Below are positions 9,829 through 19,172 of a stretch of DNA of 64,000 bases, one piece after another. Position numbers and translations under genes: made by a program. Source of the stretch: an uncultured Oscillospiraceae bacterium (GTDB taxonomy: Bacteria; Bacillota; Clostridia; Oscillospirales; Acutalibacteraceae). The notes below the pieces were generated by a model. The model saw only the letters and a list, made by a program, of their open reading frames with translations, ran no database searches and was not told the DNA's origin. The stretch's first letter is position 1, and the number at the start of each line of letters is the position of its first letter. The DNA is taken from the NCBI GenBank assembly GCA_949289045.1, contig CASEMN010000005.1, positions 81,855 through 145,854 on the forward strand, in the 5' to 3' direction.

Positions 9829-10974
9829 TTATATAATGTTTTCTCCGTATTTAAGAAGTATCATTTCAATAATAAAAACGCTGGACCAGCCGAAATTCTC
9901 CGCTCCAAGTCCCTTGCCGGATTTTGAATCATAATACTCATAAATGCTTTCACTGTTTTTGTAGCACCAGCTGAGTATGTTTTCTATATATTCTATGGCA
10001 AGCTCCTTAAAGCCATAATCATAAAGACCTCTAATGGCAAAATACGCCGTGTTAAGCCAGCAGGGACCACGCCAGTATTTTGCGGAATTGTAGTGGCGGT
10101 TATTATAGCTTATTGTAGGCATACCTTTATAGAAATAATTGGGATTTTCTGCAAGCTTTTTCATGGCTTCGGCTTTCTCGCTGTCTGCTATGCCGGCAAA
10201 TAAAGGCATAAAAGATGCAGGAGAAAGGCGGTTCGTGAAACGCTTAAGTTTGAAATTGTAATCGCAGTAGTATCTCTTTTCCTGACTGAAAAGGATACTG
10301 TTTATATTTTTTGCCAGTTCCTCACGTTTTTCGATGTAGCTCTGACAGTCATTCTCCATGCCGGCTTTTTCGGCTATGTAAGCAGCGGCACGGTAATAGT
10401 CAGCCATAAAGCAGTTTAAATCTATTGCATAGCAGCGGTTTATTTTGTGGGGGAAATCAAATCGTACCGTGTTGTCCCAGCCGCTTTCCATTTTGCTTAC
10501 GTCGTAGAAAAACAGTTTTCCGTCGCTGCGGTTATTTTCCCACCACTGAATGTTTTTGACTATATAGGGATACCATTTTTTAAGAAAATCCACATCGGGT
10601 GAAATTTTGTCGCTGCACATAATTGCCCAGCCTATAACAGGCGGCTTAGTGAATTTTGTTACGCTGTCTCCGTTTGTGTATATAACGTCAGGAAGCTGAC
10701 CGTTTTCGGACATATGTGAGAAAAGAATCTCAGCCTGATCTTCGGCAAGCTTTTTGTCAAAATAAGAAGCCGCTATCATGTGGAAGGCACCGTCCCAGTT
10801 CCATACACCCTTGTATGTTGAAGGTGAGGGAACAATGCCTCTTAAATCACCGAAAACAAAATTTTTATCGTTGTCAGGCTTTTCGATAATGTTGTTTTTA
10901 ATTGTTTTAAAGGCTCTTTTCAGAAGTATCTCGTCACGCTGAGAAAGTTTTTTAAGAAAATTTTCATCAAACAC
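9829..10974 (-). CDS. GH63/GH37-like (alpha/alpha)6 glycoside hydrolase
   Basis: A 381-residue cytoplasmic protein without signal peptide. Motifs typical of the MGH1-like/GH63 fold are STYKGVWNWDGAFHMIAASYFD, KMESGWDNTVRFD, AIDLNCFMADYY, and YWRGPCWLNTAYFAIRGLYDYG near the C-terminus. W-N-W-D and E-S-G-W-D hold candidate catalytic or substrate-binding acids. These enzymes hydrolyse alpha-linked gluco- or manno-oligosaccharides or mannosylglycerate; the substrate here is not determinable. Its start overlaps the end of an AraC-type regulator gene by 8 bp, so the two form one operon, facing a divergent alpha-galactosidase operon. Confidence 0.8.
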   Translation of the reverse strand: MFDENFLKKLSQRDEILLKRAFKTIKNNIIEKPDNDKNFVFGDLRGIVPSPSTYKGVWNWDGAFHMIAASYFDKKLAEDQAEILFSHMSENGQLPDVIYTNGDSVTKFTKPPVIGWAIMCSDKISPDVDFLKKWYPYIVKNIQWWENNRSDGKLFFYDVSKMESGWDNTVRFDFPHKINRCYAIDLNCFMADYYRAAAYIAEKAGMENDCQSYIEKREELAKNINSILFSQEKRYYCDYNFKLKRFTNRLSPASFMPLFAGIADSEKAEAMKKLAENPNYFYKGMPTISYNNRHYNSAKYWRGPCWLNTAYFAIRGLYDYGFKELAIEYIENILSWCYKNSESIYEYYDSKSGKGLGAENFGWSSVFIIEMILLKYGENII

Positions 10975-11827
10975 CGCTTATACACTTCCAATCTCTGCTT
11001 ATTCCCTGTATAGTGTACTCGTTGCCGCGATTTGATTTGCGGAAGTCCTTGGGAGAAATTCCGCAAAGTTTTTTGAAACAGTTAGAAAAATAATGGCTGT
11101 CTGCAAAGTTTAGCTCCATAGCAATTTCTCCTACTGAAAGAGGAGTATTTATAAGGTATAGTTTTGCCGCCTCTATTTTTCTTTCCATAAAATATCGGTA
11201 AGGAGTAACCCCGTAAGTTTCGCTGAAAATTCTGATAATATAATTTTTTGAATATCCTATTTCGTCGGCAATTTCATCAAGGGAAAGCTGCTGTTCAACC
11301 TTTGAGTCAAGAGACATGCGTATTCTTTCCGCAACGCTCATAAGGCGGCTGCCGGAAGCATTTTTTATTCTCGCCAGCATACGGTGTATTACGATCGCAC
11401 ACTTTTCCGTAAGTCTCGGATAATTGTTTTCATACTTTTGGCTGAGAGCCTCTAACTCATTAAAGTAGCAAAGTACATCGCAGTCGGCAAAACAATACTC
11501 GTCCTGAGGGAGGTAGCCTTTGCACAGAGCTTCCAAAACCGGTCCGTCAAAAACCACCCATTTCTTTTGCCAAAGTTCGGTTTCGTCGGTATAGTAGTTA
11601 TGGCTGCTTCCTTTAGGCAGAAATATTACCGAGTTTTTACCCGGATAATATGTTTTCCCGTTAATTTCGAGAATTCCGCTGCCTGAGGTGATAATCTCAA
11701 GGGCATTTATGCCTGAATTTTCCCTGTGAATGTGATAGTTTTTATCACAGTTTGTTTTTCCTATAACCATTATATTTGCGGGAAGATTGCTGTTATAGAA
11801 CTTCCAAAAATTAATTCCTTTATCCAA
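10967..11827 (-). CDS. AraC-family transcriptional regulator
   Basis: A 286-residue protein. The N-terminal cupin-like ligand-binding half (about 20-110) includes a GSGILEINGKTYYPGKNSVIFLPKGS segment. The C-terminal AraC/XylS domain (about 185-280) has two helix-turn-helix motifs: SLDEIADEIGYSKNYIIRIFSE and SVGEIAMELNFADSHYFSNCFKK, ending in the G-I-S-P-K-D-F-R-K signature. It probably senses a sugar and controls its own operon and the divergent GH36/symporter operon that begins 107 bp away. Both gene order and orientation favour this inference. Confidence 0.9.
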   Translation of the reverse strand: MDKGINFWKFYNSNLPANIMVIGKTNCDKNYHIHRENSGINALEIITSGSGILEINGKTYYPGKNSVIFLPKGSSHNYYTDETELWQKKWVVFDGPVLEALCKGYLPQDEYCFADCDVLCYFNELEALSQKYENNYPRLTEKCAIVIHRMLARIKNASGSRLMSVAERIRMSLDSKVEQQLSLDEIADEIGYSKNYIIRIFSETYGVTPYRYFMERKIEAAKLYLINTPLSVGEIAMELNFADSHYFSNCFKKLCGISPKDFRKSNRGNEYTIQGISRDWKCISGV

Positions 11828-11934
11828 GGTGTTATATTCCTCACTTTTTCTGCTATTTTTTCTATGTTATATGGGGATTTAATATGATATTCTTATACTA
11901 ACATATAAAACCAACTATAACAAGAGGTAATGTG

Positions 11935-13596
11935 ATGAAAATTTTATTAAAAACGACTTACAAGTTTGCAGGAAGTACCTATACTCTTTCTGGAGAAGGC
12001 AATTGTATTAAGGACGAAAGAGTTAAAATTCAGTTTGAGAATAAAAACGGAATAATTAGGGGAGACGTTATTCCGGAGGGAGAAACTGAATTTACGGAAT
12101 TTTCCATAAGTTTTAAAAGACCTGTGGAAAAAGACGAAAGGATTTTTTCAAACGGATATCAGTCATGGACACTCAGCAGAGAATATGCACCCAATGATAA
12201 AATAAGGGATTTCCTTTTTGCTGCGGATAAGCTGATGAATTCTGTATTCATGGCTAAGAGCGGAGTCAACAGGGCAGGAGATGCCATATTTATAAAAACA
12301 CCTCATAAGAGGGGAATTTTTACAAGCTCTTCTTACGGATACATAAGAAAAGGAGAAATGGTAGAAATTTACGGTTCTCTCAGTGAACGCACAGGCTTTA
12401 CATTTTTGGAGTTTGACGGTATCAACGGAACAATTACCGTTAAAAAGGATTTAGCGGGAGTAAAATTTTCAGAAAAGAGAAGAGTTCTTGATTTCGCTGT
12501 AATAAAAGATACATATGACGTGGCATTTGATAAATACTTTGAGCTTATGGGCGTAACATGCCGACAGAAAGAAAGACTCTGCGGATACACAACATGGTAT
12601 AATTATTACGGCAATATAACTGAAGATATAGTCAAACGTGATTTAAAGGCGCTTTCCGATTTTGGAGAGAGGGTTGATATTTTTCAGATTGACGACGGAT
12701 ATCAGGCGGCAATCGGAGATTGGCTCATTACCGATAAAAAGAAATTTCCCTCAGGAATGAAAGCTGTTGCAGACGCAATACATTCAAATAATATGAAAGC
12801 GGGACTGTGGCTTGCACCCTTCGGCGCAGTAAAATCTAGCCGAGTTTTCAGTGAGCATCCCGATTGGATTGTCCGTGATGAAAAAGGTGAGCCATATGTT
12901 GCAGGCGCCAACTGGGGAAAATTCTACGCCCTTGACATATATAATGAAGGTGCAAGAGAGTATATACGTCACTTTTTTGATGTTGTTCTCAATGACTGGG
13001 GCTATGATATGGTGAAGCTGGATTTCCTCTATGCGGCATGTATTCTTCCTATCCACAACAAAACAAGGGGAGAGATCATGTGCGACGCTATGGATTTAAT
13101 CAGGGAATGCTGTGGGGATAAACTTGTTCTCGGCTGCGGAGTTCCGCTGATGCCGGCTTTCGGAAAAGTTGATTTCTGCCGAATCGGCGCCGATGCAGGT
13201 CTTGATTGGAGACGTCATCTCTACATAAACCGTGAGGGAGTTTCCACCTGCCATGCAGTAAATAATACCGTTTTCAGGCGTCATCTTGACGGCCGTGCCT
13301 TTATGAACGATCCTGACGTATTTTTGCTTCGTGAAAGCAATATGTATATGTCCTTTAATCAGAGAAAGCTTCTTGCAAAAGTCAACGGTCTTTTCGGTTC
13401 GCTTCTTTTCACCTCTGATAATGTCGGAGAGTATGGAGCAGAGCAGGAAAAGGTGTACCGTGAAACTATGAGTATGCCGGAGAGAAAGATTATATCCGCC
13501 GAGTATACCGGCAAGGAAGAAATAACTGTAAAATATACCGTTTCAGGTGAAAATAAAACCCTTGTCTTTAACCCTGAAACGGGAGAAGAAAGGTGA
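11935..13596 (+). CDS. GH36-type alpha-galactosidase
   Basis: About 553 residues with a clan GH-D TIM barrel. DIFQIDDGYQ and KAGLWLAPFGA precede the strand ending in MVKLDF, whose Asp (about 363) is the expected nucleophile. CRIGADAGLDWR supplies the acid/base Asp (about 420). The chain is shorter than long GH36 enzymes (about 700-740) and matches compact clostridial members. It has no signal peptide, so it acts on imported alpha-galactosides. The ATG at 11935 has AGAGG 7 nt upstream. The stop overlaps the start of the symporter gene, showing translational coupling. Confidence 0.87.
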   Translation: MKILLKTTYKFAGSTYTLSGEGNCIKDERVKIQFENKNGIIRGDVIPEGETEFTEFSISFKRPVEKDERIFSNGYQSWTLSREYAPNDKIRDFLFAADKLMNSVFMAKSGVNRAGDAIFIKTPHKRGIFTSSSYGYIRKGEMVEIYGSLSERTGFTFLEFDGINGTITVKKDLAGVKFSEKRRVLDFAVIKDTYDVAFDKYFELMGVTCRQKERLCGYTTWYNYYGNITEDIVKRDLKALSDFGERVDIFQIDDGYQAAIGDWLITDKKKFPSGMKAVADAIHSNNMKAGLWLAPFGAVKSSRVFSEHPDWIVRDEKGEPYVAGANWGKFYALDIYNEGAREYIRHFFDVVLNDWGYDMVKLDFLYAACILPIHNKTRGEIMCDAMDLIRECCGDKLVLGCGVPLMPAFGKVDFCRIGADAGLDWRRHLYINREGVSTCHAVNNTVFRRHLDGRAFMNDPDVFLLRESNMYMSFNQRKLLAKVNGLFGSLLFTSDNVGEYGAEQEKVYRETMSMPERKIISAEYTGKEEITVKYTVSGENKTLVFNPETGEER

Positions 13597-15095
13597 AGAA
13601 AGTGAGCAAAAAAGAGGGTAAAAAATCTGAAAAAAATAACGCCGTAATTGAAAACGTTAAGAATGTCGGAACTTACTGGAAAAAGCCGCAGTCGGGAAGA
13701 TATGTTCCCTTCAGCGAGATTGTGGCTTTCAGCGGCGGAGGTATAGGCGTAAAGACAGTAAACTCCATGGTAAGCCAGATAAGCATGTCGGCAACCTGTC
13801 TGCTTATCGGTTCTATTTATAAGCTCAGTCCATCCAATATCTTTATATTGTTCGTCCTTTCAAATATAATAAGCGTTCTTAAAACTCCTATTGTAAGTAT
13901 TATTGTAGATAACACCAACACTAAAATGGGAAAATTCCGTCCCTATCTTCTCTGGGCAGGTATTCCCTGTTTAATCGGTGTTGTTGGTATGACGTGGCTT
14001 ATTCCCGTAAACGGAAGTAATATTACAAAAATGGTGCTTATCGCCATTTTCTATAATATTCTCTATATAGGCCAGCACATTTACAATAATGCCTATACAG
14101 GTATTTCACAGGTCATTTCTCCCGACTCCGGTGAGCGTACATTTATTATGAGTATTTCCGAGTTTGTTTCTAACCTCGGACCTTCTCTTGTAACACTGAT
14201 TCTCCCTATTTTCGCACAGATTTTCTTCGGCTCTGAGGGACTTCTTGATATTAAGTCATACCGCATTCTGCTTCCTGCCTTTGCGGCGGTTGGCTTTGCT
14301 TTGGGACTTGTTGTAATGTTCAAGACAAAAGAAAGAGTCATAAAACCCGTAAGCGAAAAAGAGGAGAAGGTAAGCTTCAAAGAAGGATTTGCAGGTATTG
14401 CTCACAGCCGTGATTTTTGGATTGTATGTGTAGGTAAGTTCTTCGATGGCTGCCGCGGAGCGATAAGTGTGCTACTTAACTGGATATGCCTTTATCAGCT
14501 TGGCAGCAGCGCCATGGCAGGAATACTTCCCACAATAACCTCGACCGCTTTTATTCCCGGAATGCTTTTGGCACCTCTCTGTATTAAAAAGCTGGGTTAC
14601 AGAAAATTCGGTTTCGGCTCCTTTGCCCTCAATGCGGTGGCAGCGCTCATAATGGTGCTCACTTTCCAAAAGAGCATAGTGTTCTTTGTAATTTCCCTTT
14701 ATATCTTCAATTTCGCAAGCGGCCCCCAGTACATACTTCAGACCTCTCTTACTGCTGATGCTCTCGACCAGCAGCAGCTGAGAACCGGCAAGCGTGTTGA
14801 AGGTTTTGCTCAGAACATACAGCTTATGTTCTCAGTTATAGGCAGTATTTTCTCTACGGCGATTCTCACCTTCGTATATGAGTTTTTCGGCCTTGCCGCA
14901 GGCGCCGACGGACTTACGGATTACAGCGTTCTTACAGATGCCGCAATCAGAGATCCTATAATTACATACAGCATTTTAATTGCTCTGGTAGCATCCTTGA
15001 TTTCAGCAGCTCCCTTTATTTTCTGCAATATGACAAAGGAAAAGCATGCAAAGATTATTGAAGAGCTTCAGAAAAAGGCTGAAAACGAAGAATAA
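13593..15095 (+). CDS. GPH-family sugar:cation symporter
   Basis: A 500-residue protein with about twelve hydrophobic segments. It has the glycoside-pentoside-hexuronide family features: an N-terminal GGGIGVKTVNSM region, the D-N-T-N-T-K-M-G-K-F-R-P-Y loop between TM2 and TM3 (the family's D-x-T-x-x-K-W-G-R-x-R-P motif), and ISQVISPDSGERT. Such carriers import melibiose, raffinose-type oligosaccharides or related sugars with sodium or protons. The 4-bp overlap with the GH36 gene indicates they act on the same sugar. Start is GTG 13593 (GGGAG upstream); GTG 13602 is an alternative. Confidence 0.88.
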   Translation: MKKVSKKEGKKSEKNNAVIENVKNVGTYWKKPQSGRYVPFSEIVAFSGGGIGVKTVNSMVSQISMSATCLLIGSIYKLSPSNIFILFVLSNIISVLKTPIVSIIVDNTNTKMGKFRPYLLWAGIPCLIGVVGMTWLIPVNGSNITKMVLIAIFYNILYIGQHIYNNAYTGISQVISPDSGERTFIMSISEFVSNLGPSLVTLILPIFAQIFFGSEGLLDIKSYRILLPAFAAVGFALGLVVMFKTKERVIKPVSEKEEKVSFKEGFAGIAHSRDFWIVCVGKFFDGCRGAISVLLNWICLYQLGSSAMAGILPTITSTAFIPGMLLAPLCIKKLGYRKFGFGSFALNAVAALIMVLTFQKSIVFFVISLYIFNFASGPQYILQTSLTADALDQQQLRTGKRVEGFAQNIQLMFSVIGSIFSTAILTFVYEFFGLAAGADGLTDYSVLTDAAIRDPIITYSILIALVASLISAAPFIFCNMTKEKHAKIIEELQKKAENEE

Positions 15096-15119
15096 AATTT
15101 AATTGACGAACTGATTGCA

Positions 15120-15160
15120 TTTCCGTCTGCTGTATATCATTTGTGTACAGCAGGCGGAAA
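15120..15160 (+). terminator. Stem-loop after the GH36/symporter operon
   Basis: 15-bp inverted repeat (TTTCCGTCTGCTGTA with TACAGCAGGCGGAAA, one wobble) 25 bp after the stop. No clean T-run follows, so termination may be incomplete. Confidence 0.6.
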
Positions 15161-15241
15161 TATCTATATTGTTTAATTCATCAAAAAGTGATATCATAAA
15201 ATAAATCTTATGCGGAATAATTAAAATTGCGGAGGGATTTT

Positions 15242-16366
15242 ATGCTTATTAAAAACGCAGTTGTTTACGGTAAGGATTTTGAGCCCGAAAGAGATAATAT
15301 AAGAGTAATCGGTGAAAAGATAGACGGTGTGGGAGATATGTGTGCAGAGCCCGGCGAAGAGGAGCTGGATTTTGCCGGATGCATAGCCGTACCGGGATTT
15401 ATTGATATACACATCCACGGAAGAATGGGCTGTGATACCTGTGATGCAAAAGAAGAGAGCCTTGAGAAGATATCAGAAAGCCTTGCTTCTCTTGGGATAA
15501 CCTCCTTTTGTCCCACTACAATGACTTTGGGAAATGAAGAGCTTAAAAAGATTTTCGCCTGTACTGCCGGTTATATGGGCAGTGAGAAAGGCGCATATAT
15601 TCACGGTATAAATATGGAAGGACCATATATTTCTCCCGCTAAAAAGGGAGCACAGAATGGAAAATATGTGAGAAACCCCGACTTTGAAGAGTTTAAAGCC
15701 CTTTCGGATATCTGTCCCGTAAGTCTTGTTGATGTAGCTCCGGAAACAGAGGGAGCGGCAGAATTTGCACAGAAAGCAAAGGATATTGCAACAGTTTCCG
15801 AGGCTCATACAAGCGGCGGATACGATGACGCTAAAAAAGGCTTTGAGAAAGGCTTTACCCATGCAACTCATCTGTTTAATGCAATGACCGGTCTCGGAAG
15901 CAGAGAACCGGGAGTTGTCGGAGCTGTATTTGACAGCGATACTGCAACAGCAGAGCTTATCTGTGACGGATTCCATATTTCACCTGTGACTCTGAGAATT
16001 GCTTTCAGAGCTTTAGGAGAAAACCGCTCAGTTGTAGTTAGCGATTCCATGATGGCAGCAGGACTTGAGGACGGAGATTATGAGCTCGGAGGACAAGAGG
16101 TTTTCGTCAGAGACGGAAAGGCACTGCTTGCAGACGGAACAATCGCCGCAAGTACGTCAAATATCCTTGATGAGTTCAGGAACATTGTCTCATTCGGTAT
16201 TCCCTTTAAGCAGGCGGTAAAATCCTGCACCATAAATCCCGCAAGGGCAATCGGCGCTGATAAATATACCGGAACAATCGAAGAGGGCAAGTTCGCCGAT
16301 ATACTCATTCTCGATAAAGAGCTTAATGTAAAAGCTGTGTTCGTAAAGGGAAAGAGAATGGTCTGA
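15242..16366 (+). CDS. nagA: N-acetylglucosamine-6-phosphate deacetylase
   Basis: About 374 residues in the amidohydrolase fold. The metal-binding HIHG (His 57, His 59) follows PGFID. GINMEGPYISP, SEAHTSGG, the HATHLFNAMTGLGSREPG motif and VVSDSMMAAG (catalytic Asp) follow in family order. The enzyme removes acetate from GlcNAc-6-P, feeding amino-sugar catabolism and cell-wall recycling. nagB is not adjacent. The ATG at 15242 has GCGGAGGG 5 nt upstream; a start 15 nt earlier lacks a site. Confidence 0.95.
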   Translation: MLIKNAVVYGKDFEPERDNIRVIGEKIDGVGDMCAEPGEEELDFAGCIAVPGFIDIHIHGRMGCDTCDAKEESLEKISESLASLGITSFCPTTMTLGNEELKKIFACTAGYMGSEKGAYIHGINMEGPYISPAKKGAQNGKYVRNPDFEEFKALSDICPVSLVDVAPETEGAAEFAQKAKDIATVSEAHTSGGYDDAKKGFEKGFTHATHLFNAMTGLGSREPGVVGAVFDSDTATAELICDGFHISPVTLRIAFRALGENRSVVVSDSMMAAGLEDGDYELGGQEVFVRDGKALLADGTIAASTSNILDEFRNIVSFGIPFKQAVKSCTINPARAIGADKYTGTIEEGKFADILILDKELNVKAVFVKGKRMV

Positions 16367-16439
16367 TTTTGCAGTATAATGCAGATTGCCTTAAAATAAA
16401 AATCATATAAAAGAAAATAAAAAAGTTCCCTTTTAGGGG

Positions 16440-16468
16440 TTGACCGATTGTAATTAATGTATTATAAT
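16440..16468 (+). promoter_or_regulatory. Strong sigma-A promoter of rpmG-secE-nusG-rplK-rplA
   Basis: TTGACC (16440-16445), 17-bp spacer, TATAAT (16463-16468): near-perfect consensus. Immediately downstream a short CCTCT-T-AGAGG hairpin followed by GTTCTTTTTTTG (16476-16498) looks like a weak early attenuator. The first ribosomal gene starts 86 bp after the -10. Confidence 0.85.
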
Positions 16469-16553
16469 GGCTGTACCTCTTAGAGGGTTCTTTTTTTGTG
16501 CCCTTAAAATGAGAGGGAGGCTAATTATTATCCGGAAAACTGGAGGTGCCGTC

Positions 16554-16703
16554 ATGAGAGTCAAAGTTACAATGGCCTGCACGGAGTGCAAACAGCGCAA
16601 TTACAACACAATGAAGAACAAGAAGAACGACCCCGACAGGTTGGAGATGAACAAGTATTGCAGATTCTGCAAGAAGCACACTCTCCACAGGGAAACAAAG
16701 TAA
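16554..16703 (+). CDS. rpmG: 50S ribosomal protein L33
   Basis: A 49-residue zinc-type L33. Two C-x2-C pairs (CTEC and CRFC) bracket the basic [21 protein letters not shown] core, and the sequence ends in [10 protein letters not shown] as in most L33 proteins. The ATG at 16554 has TGGAGGTG 6 nt upstream. It is the first gene of the transcript that continues into secE and nusG, the standard order in Bacillota. Confidence 0.97.
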   Translation: MRVKVTMACTECKQRNYNTMKNKKNDPDRLEMNKYCRFCKKHTLHRETK

Positions 16704-16718
16704 GGGGAGGTAAAAAAA

Positions 16719-17045
16719 GTGGCTGACAAAATCAAGAAGGAAGCAAAAGCTTCCGCTGAGAAGTCCGGCAAAAAGTCGGGCAAAGAGAAAAAGCCGGGCT
16801 TTTTTGCCAAAGTGAAACGTTTCTTCAAAGACCTTAAAGGTGAAGGAAAGAAAATCGTATGGACAGATAGAAAAACTGTCATCAAGAGCACAGGCGTAGT
16901 TCTTGCTGCCGTTATTATTATCGGCGCAGGAATCTGGGTTGTTGACTACGGTCTTTCCGAACTTCTCAAGCTTATCAAAGACCTTAAGCCCGAAGAAGCA
17001 GCCGCAATGATAAGTTCAGCTGTTTATTCACTGGGCTGGTTTTAA
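16719..17045 (+). CDS. secE: Protein translocase subunit SecE
   Basis: A 108-residue protein. The N-terminal half is a long Lys-rich extension (residues 1-28) not present in minimal SecE. The amphipathic FFAKVKRFFKDLKGEGKKIVWTDRKTV segment follows (the K-x-x-x-W-P/T-x-R-x-T-x family motif), then a single membrane helix (about 62-85). It is an essential partner of SecY in the translocon. The start is GTG at 16719 with AGGGGAGG upstream. It sits between rpmG and nusG as expected. Confidence 0.95.
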   Translation: MADKIKKEAKASAEKSGKKSGKEKKPGFFAKVKRFFKDLKGEGKKIVWTDRKTVIKSTGVVLAAVIIIGAGIWVVDYGLSELLKLIKDLKPEEAAAMISSAVYSLGWF

Positions 17046-17076
17046 GGCAGTTTAATTCTGAAAACGGAGTGGTACA

Positions 17077-17634
17077 ATGGCAAGCGATGCAAGATGGTTC
17101 GTTGTGCATACCTATTCCGGTTATGAGAATAAGGTTGCCACAAACATTGAAACGGTTGTAGAAAACCGTAAAATGTCACATCAGATTCTTGAGGTAAAGG
17201 TTCCTACAGAAAAGGTAACCGAAATCAAGGATAACAAAACTCGAGAAGTTGAAAGAAAAGTGTTCCCCGGTTATGTTTTGGTAAAGCTTGCAGTGTTTTA
17301 CGATGAAGAGTCCGGCACATCAGAGATGAGTGACGAGGCTTGGTACGTAATACGCAACACCAGAGGTGTTACAGGCTTTGTCGGTCCGGGAAGCAAGCCC
17401 GTTCCGCTCACAGAGGCAGAAGTTGCCGCTCTGGGCGTCGAAAAGCAGCAGGTTGAGGTAAACTATGGTGTAAACGACCTTGTTACCATAATCGGCGGTC
17501 CTTTCGATGGATTTTCGGGAACGGTTCAGGAAATTGACACTGCTAAGAATTATGTACGTGTCAATATCTCAATGTTCGGCCGTGAGACACCTGTTGAATT
17601 TGAGCTCAATCAGGTAGAAGCAGTCGAAGAATAA
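17077..17634 (+). CDS. nusG: Transcription termination/antitermination factor NusG
   Basis: A 185-residue protein. The NGN domain has ARWFVVHTYSGYENKVATNIE at the N-terminus and VERKVFPGYVLVKL in the core. The C-terminal KOW domain has VTIIGGPFDGFSGTVQEID. It binds RNA polymerase and couples transcription to translation. Length and both domains are canonical. Confidence 0.97.
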   Translation: MASDARWFVVHTYSGYENKVATNIETVVENRKMSHQILEVKVPTEKVTEIKDNKTREVERKVFPGYVLVKLAVFYDEESGTSEMSDEAWYVIRNTRGVTGFVGPGSKPVPLTEAEVAALGVEKQQVEVNYGVNDLVTIIGGPFDGFSGTVQEIDTAKNYVRVNISMFGRETPVEFELNQVEAVEE

Positions 17635-17667
17635 TTTACGATAATTTGCGGTTTTCCGCTTATTATT

Positions 17668-17760
17668 CGCACGTTTTGTGCGAGGGACTCCGGTCCCTGT
17701 GGGAGGAGCAGAATGTTTTAACTGCTCCGCCATCTACCACGTTACTATGGAGGTGCAAAA
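17668..17760 (+). promoter_or_regulatory. Structured leader of rplK
   Basis: The 127-nt nusG-rplK gap holds three consecutive hairpins: CGCAC/GTGCG (17668-17682), GGGAC/GTCCC (17684-17697) and GGAGCAG/CTGCTCC (17705-17728). They precede the AGGTG ribosome site. The GTGGGAGG...CCAC arrangement recurs before rplA. This could be an autoregulatory site for an L11-operon protein; that role is inferred. Confidence 0.45.
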
Positions 17761-17761
17761 A

Positions 17762-18187
17762 ATGGCTCAAAAGGTTGTAGGTTTAATTAAGCTTCAGATC
17801 CCCGCCGGAAAAGCAACGCCGGCACCCCCGGTTGGTCCTGCACTGGGTCAGCACGGTGTTAACATTATGGCGTTCACAAAGGAATTCAATGAGCGCACAA
17901 AGAACGATGTGGGTCTTATAATCCCCGTTGTTATCACTGTTTATGCAGACCGTTCCTTCACATTCGTTACAAAGACCCCTCCCGCCGCTGTTCTTATTAA
18001 GAAAGAGTGCGGAATCGAGAGCGGTTCAGGCGTTCCGAATAAGACGAAGGTAGCTACGATCACCGGTGAGCAGGTCAGAAAAATCGCCGAGTTGAAAATG
18101 CCCGACCTTAATGCAGCAAGCATCGAAGCCGCTATGAGTATGGTAGCAGGCACAGCTCGCAGCATGGGCGTTACCGTCGTCGATTAA
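17762..18187 (+). CDS. rplK: 50S ribosomal protein L11
   Basis: A 141-residue L11. The N-terminal domain has [31 protein letters not shown] (Pro residues at the thiostrepton site). The C-terminal 23S-binding domain contains the TARSMGVTV end. The ATG at 17762 has GGAGGTG upstream; the reading frame is open further upstream but without a site. Confidence 0.98.
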   Translation: MAQKVVGLIKLQIPAGKATPAPPVGPALGQHGVNIMAFTKEFNERTKNDVGLIIPVVITVYADRSFTFVTKTPPAAVLIKKECGIESGSGVPNKTKVATITGEQVRKIAELKMPDLNAASIEAAMSMVAGTARSMGVTVVD

Positions 18188-18243
18188 TGCTCCCGGGTGG
18201 GAGGAAAAATCCGATTTAACCACTCTATGGGGAGGTACACACA

Positions 18244-18954
18244 ATGAAACATGGAAAAAAGTATGTCGAAAGCAGCAAGCTTGTAGACAGAGCAAAGCTT
18301 TATGATCCCGCAGAAGCTCTTGACGTTGCAGTTAAGACTGCTTCCGCTAAGTTTGATGAAACAGTTGAAGTTCATGTACGTCTCGGCGTTGACTCCCGTC
18401 ACGCAGACCAGCAGGTTCGCGGTGCGGTAGTTCTTCCCAACGGAACAGGTAAAAATGTTCGTGTTGCAGTTTTTGCAAAGGGTGAAAACGCTAAGGCAGC
18501 TGAGGCAGCAGGTGCTGACGTTGTTGGTGCTGAAGAGCTTGCAGCTAAGATTCAGGGCGAAGGCTGGATGGAATTTGACGTTGCAATCGCAACTCCCGAC
18601 ATGATGGGTGTTGTTGGACGTCTCGGTAAGGTTCTCGGACCTCGCGGACTTATGCCCAGCCCCAAGGCAGGTACAGTTACAATGGACGTTGCTAAGGCTG
18701 TAACAGAAGCTAAGGCAGGTAAGATTGAGTACCGTCTTGATAAAACAAACATCATTCACTGCCCCATCGGCAAGGTTTCCTTTGGATGCGATAAGCTTTC
18801 CGAGAACTTCAATACTCTTCTCGAGGCTATCATCAAGGCAAAGCCCGCCGCAACAAAGGGCCAGTATATCCGCTCATGCGTTGTAGCATCAACAATGGGC
18901 CCCGGAGTCAGAATCAATCCCAGCAAGATTGGTGCTGTTCCTGCGGAAAACTGA
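18244..18954 (+). CDS. rplA: 50S ribosomal protein L1
   Basis: A 236-residue L1. It has [20 protein letters not shown] at the N-terminus, the [22 protein letters not shown] signature and the C-terminal [16 protein letters not shown]1 binds the L1 stalk of 23S rRNA and in many bacteria represses its own operon. Canonical length. GGGGAGGT precedes the ATG. Confidence 0.98.
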   Translation: MKHGKKYVESSKLVDRAKLYDPAEALDVAVKTASAKFDETVEVHVRLGVDSRHADQQVRGAVVLPNGTGKNVRVAVFAKGENAKAAEAAGADVVGAEELAAKIQGEGWMEFDVAIATPDMMGVVGRLGKVLGPRGLMPSPKAGTVTMDVAKAVTEAKAGKIEYRLDKTNIIHCPIGKVSFGCDKLSENFNTLLEAIIKAKPAATKGQYIRSCVVASTMGPGVRINPSKIGAVPAEN

Positions 18955-18970
18955 TTTTTCGCAATTTTTC

Positions 18971-18999
18971 TTGACACAGCGTTTGCTGTGTGGTATCAT
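18971..18999 (+). promoter_or_regulatory. Sigma-A promoter for rplJ-rplL
   Basis: TTGACA (18971-18976), 17-bp spacer and TATCAT (18994-18999), placed between rplA and the L10 leader. It gives rplJL a transcript independent of the upstream operon. Confidence 0.85.
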
Positions 19000-19009
19000 A
19001 AATAAGCTG

Positions 19010-19131
19010 TTTAGCCGTAGACAGCGGGTGCTTATGCATAATTCGGTTTAACCGTTCCCGCCGAGGAGAAACTACAAGATTTTTGTTTTGTATAATTTCG
19101 CCTTTTCTGCGGTTGCGGAAAAGGCGTTTTC
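19010..19131 (+). ncRNA. Ribosomal protein L10 leader with attenuator
   Basis: The transcript leader contains CCGTAGACAGCGGGTGC and the pairing CCGCCGAGG segment typical of the L10 leader that binds the L10(L12)4 complex. It is followed by a terminator-like hairpin (CGCCTTTTCTGC / GCGGAAAAGGCG, 19099-19126) with TTTTCTTTTT. By the known mechanism, protein binding would favour this terminator and lower rplJL expression. Confidence 0.85.
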
Positions 19132-19172
19132 TTTTTCCAGGCAGTTTATGTATTTTTTGGAGGTGAATTAGT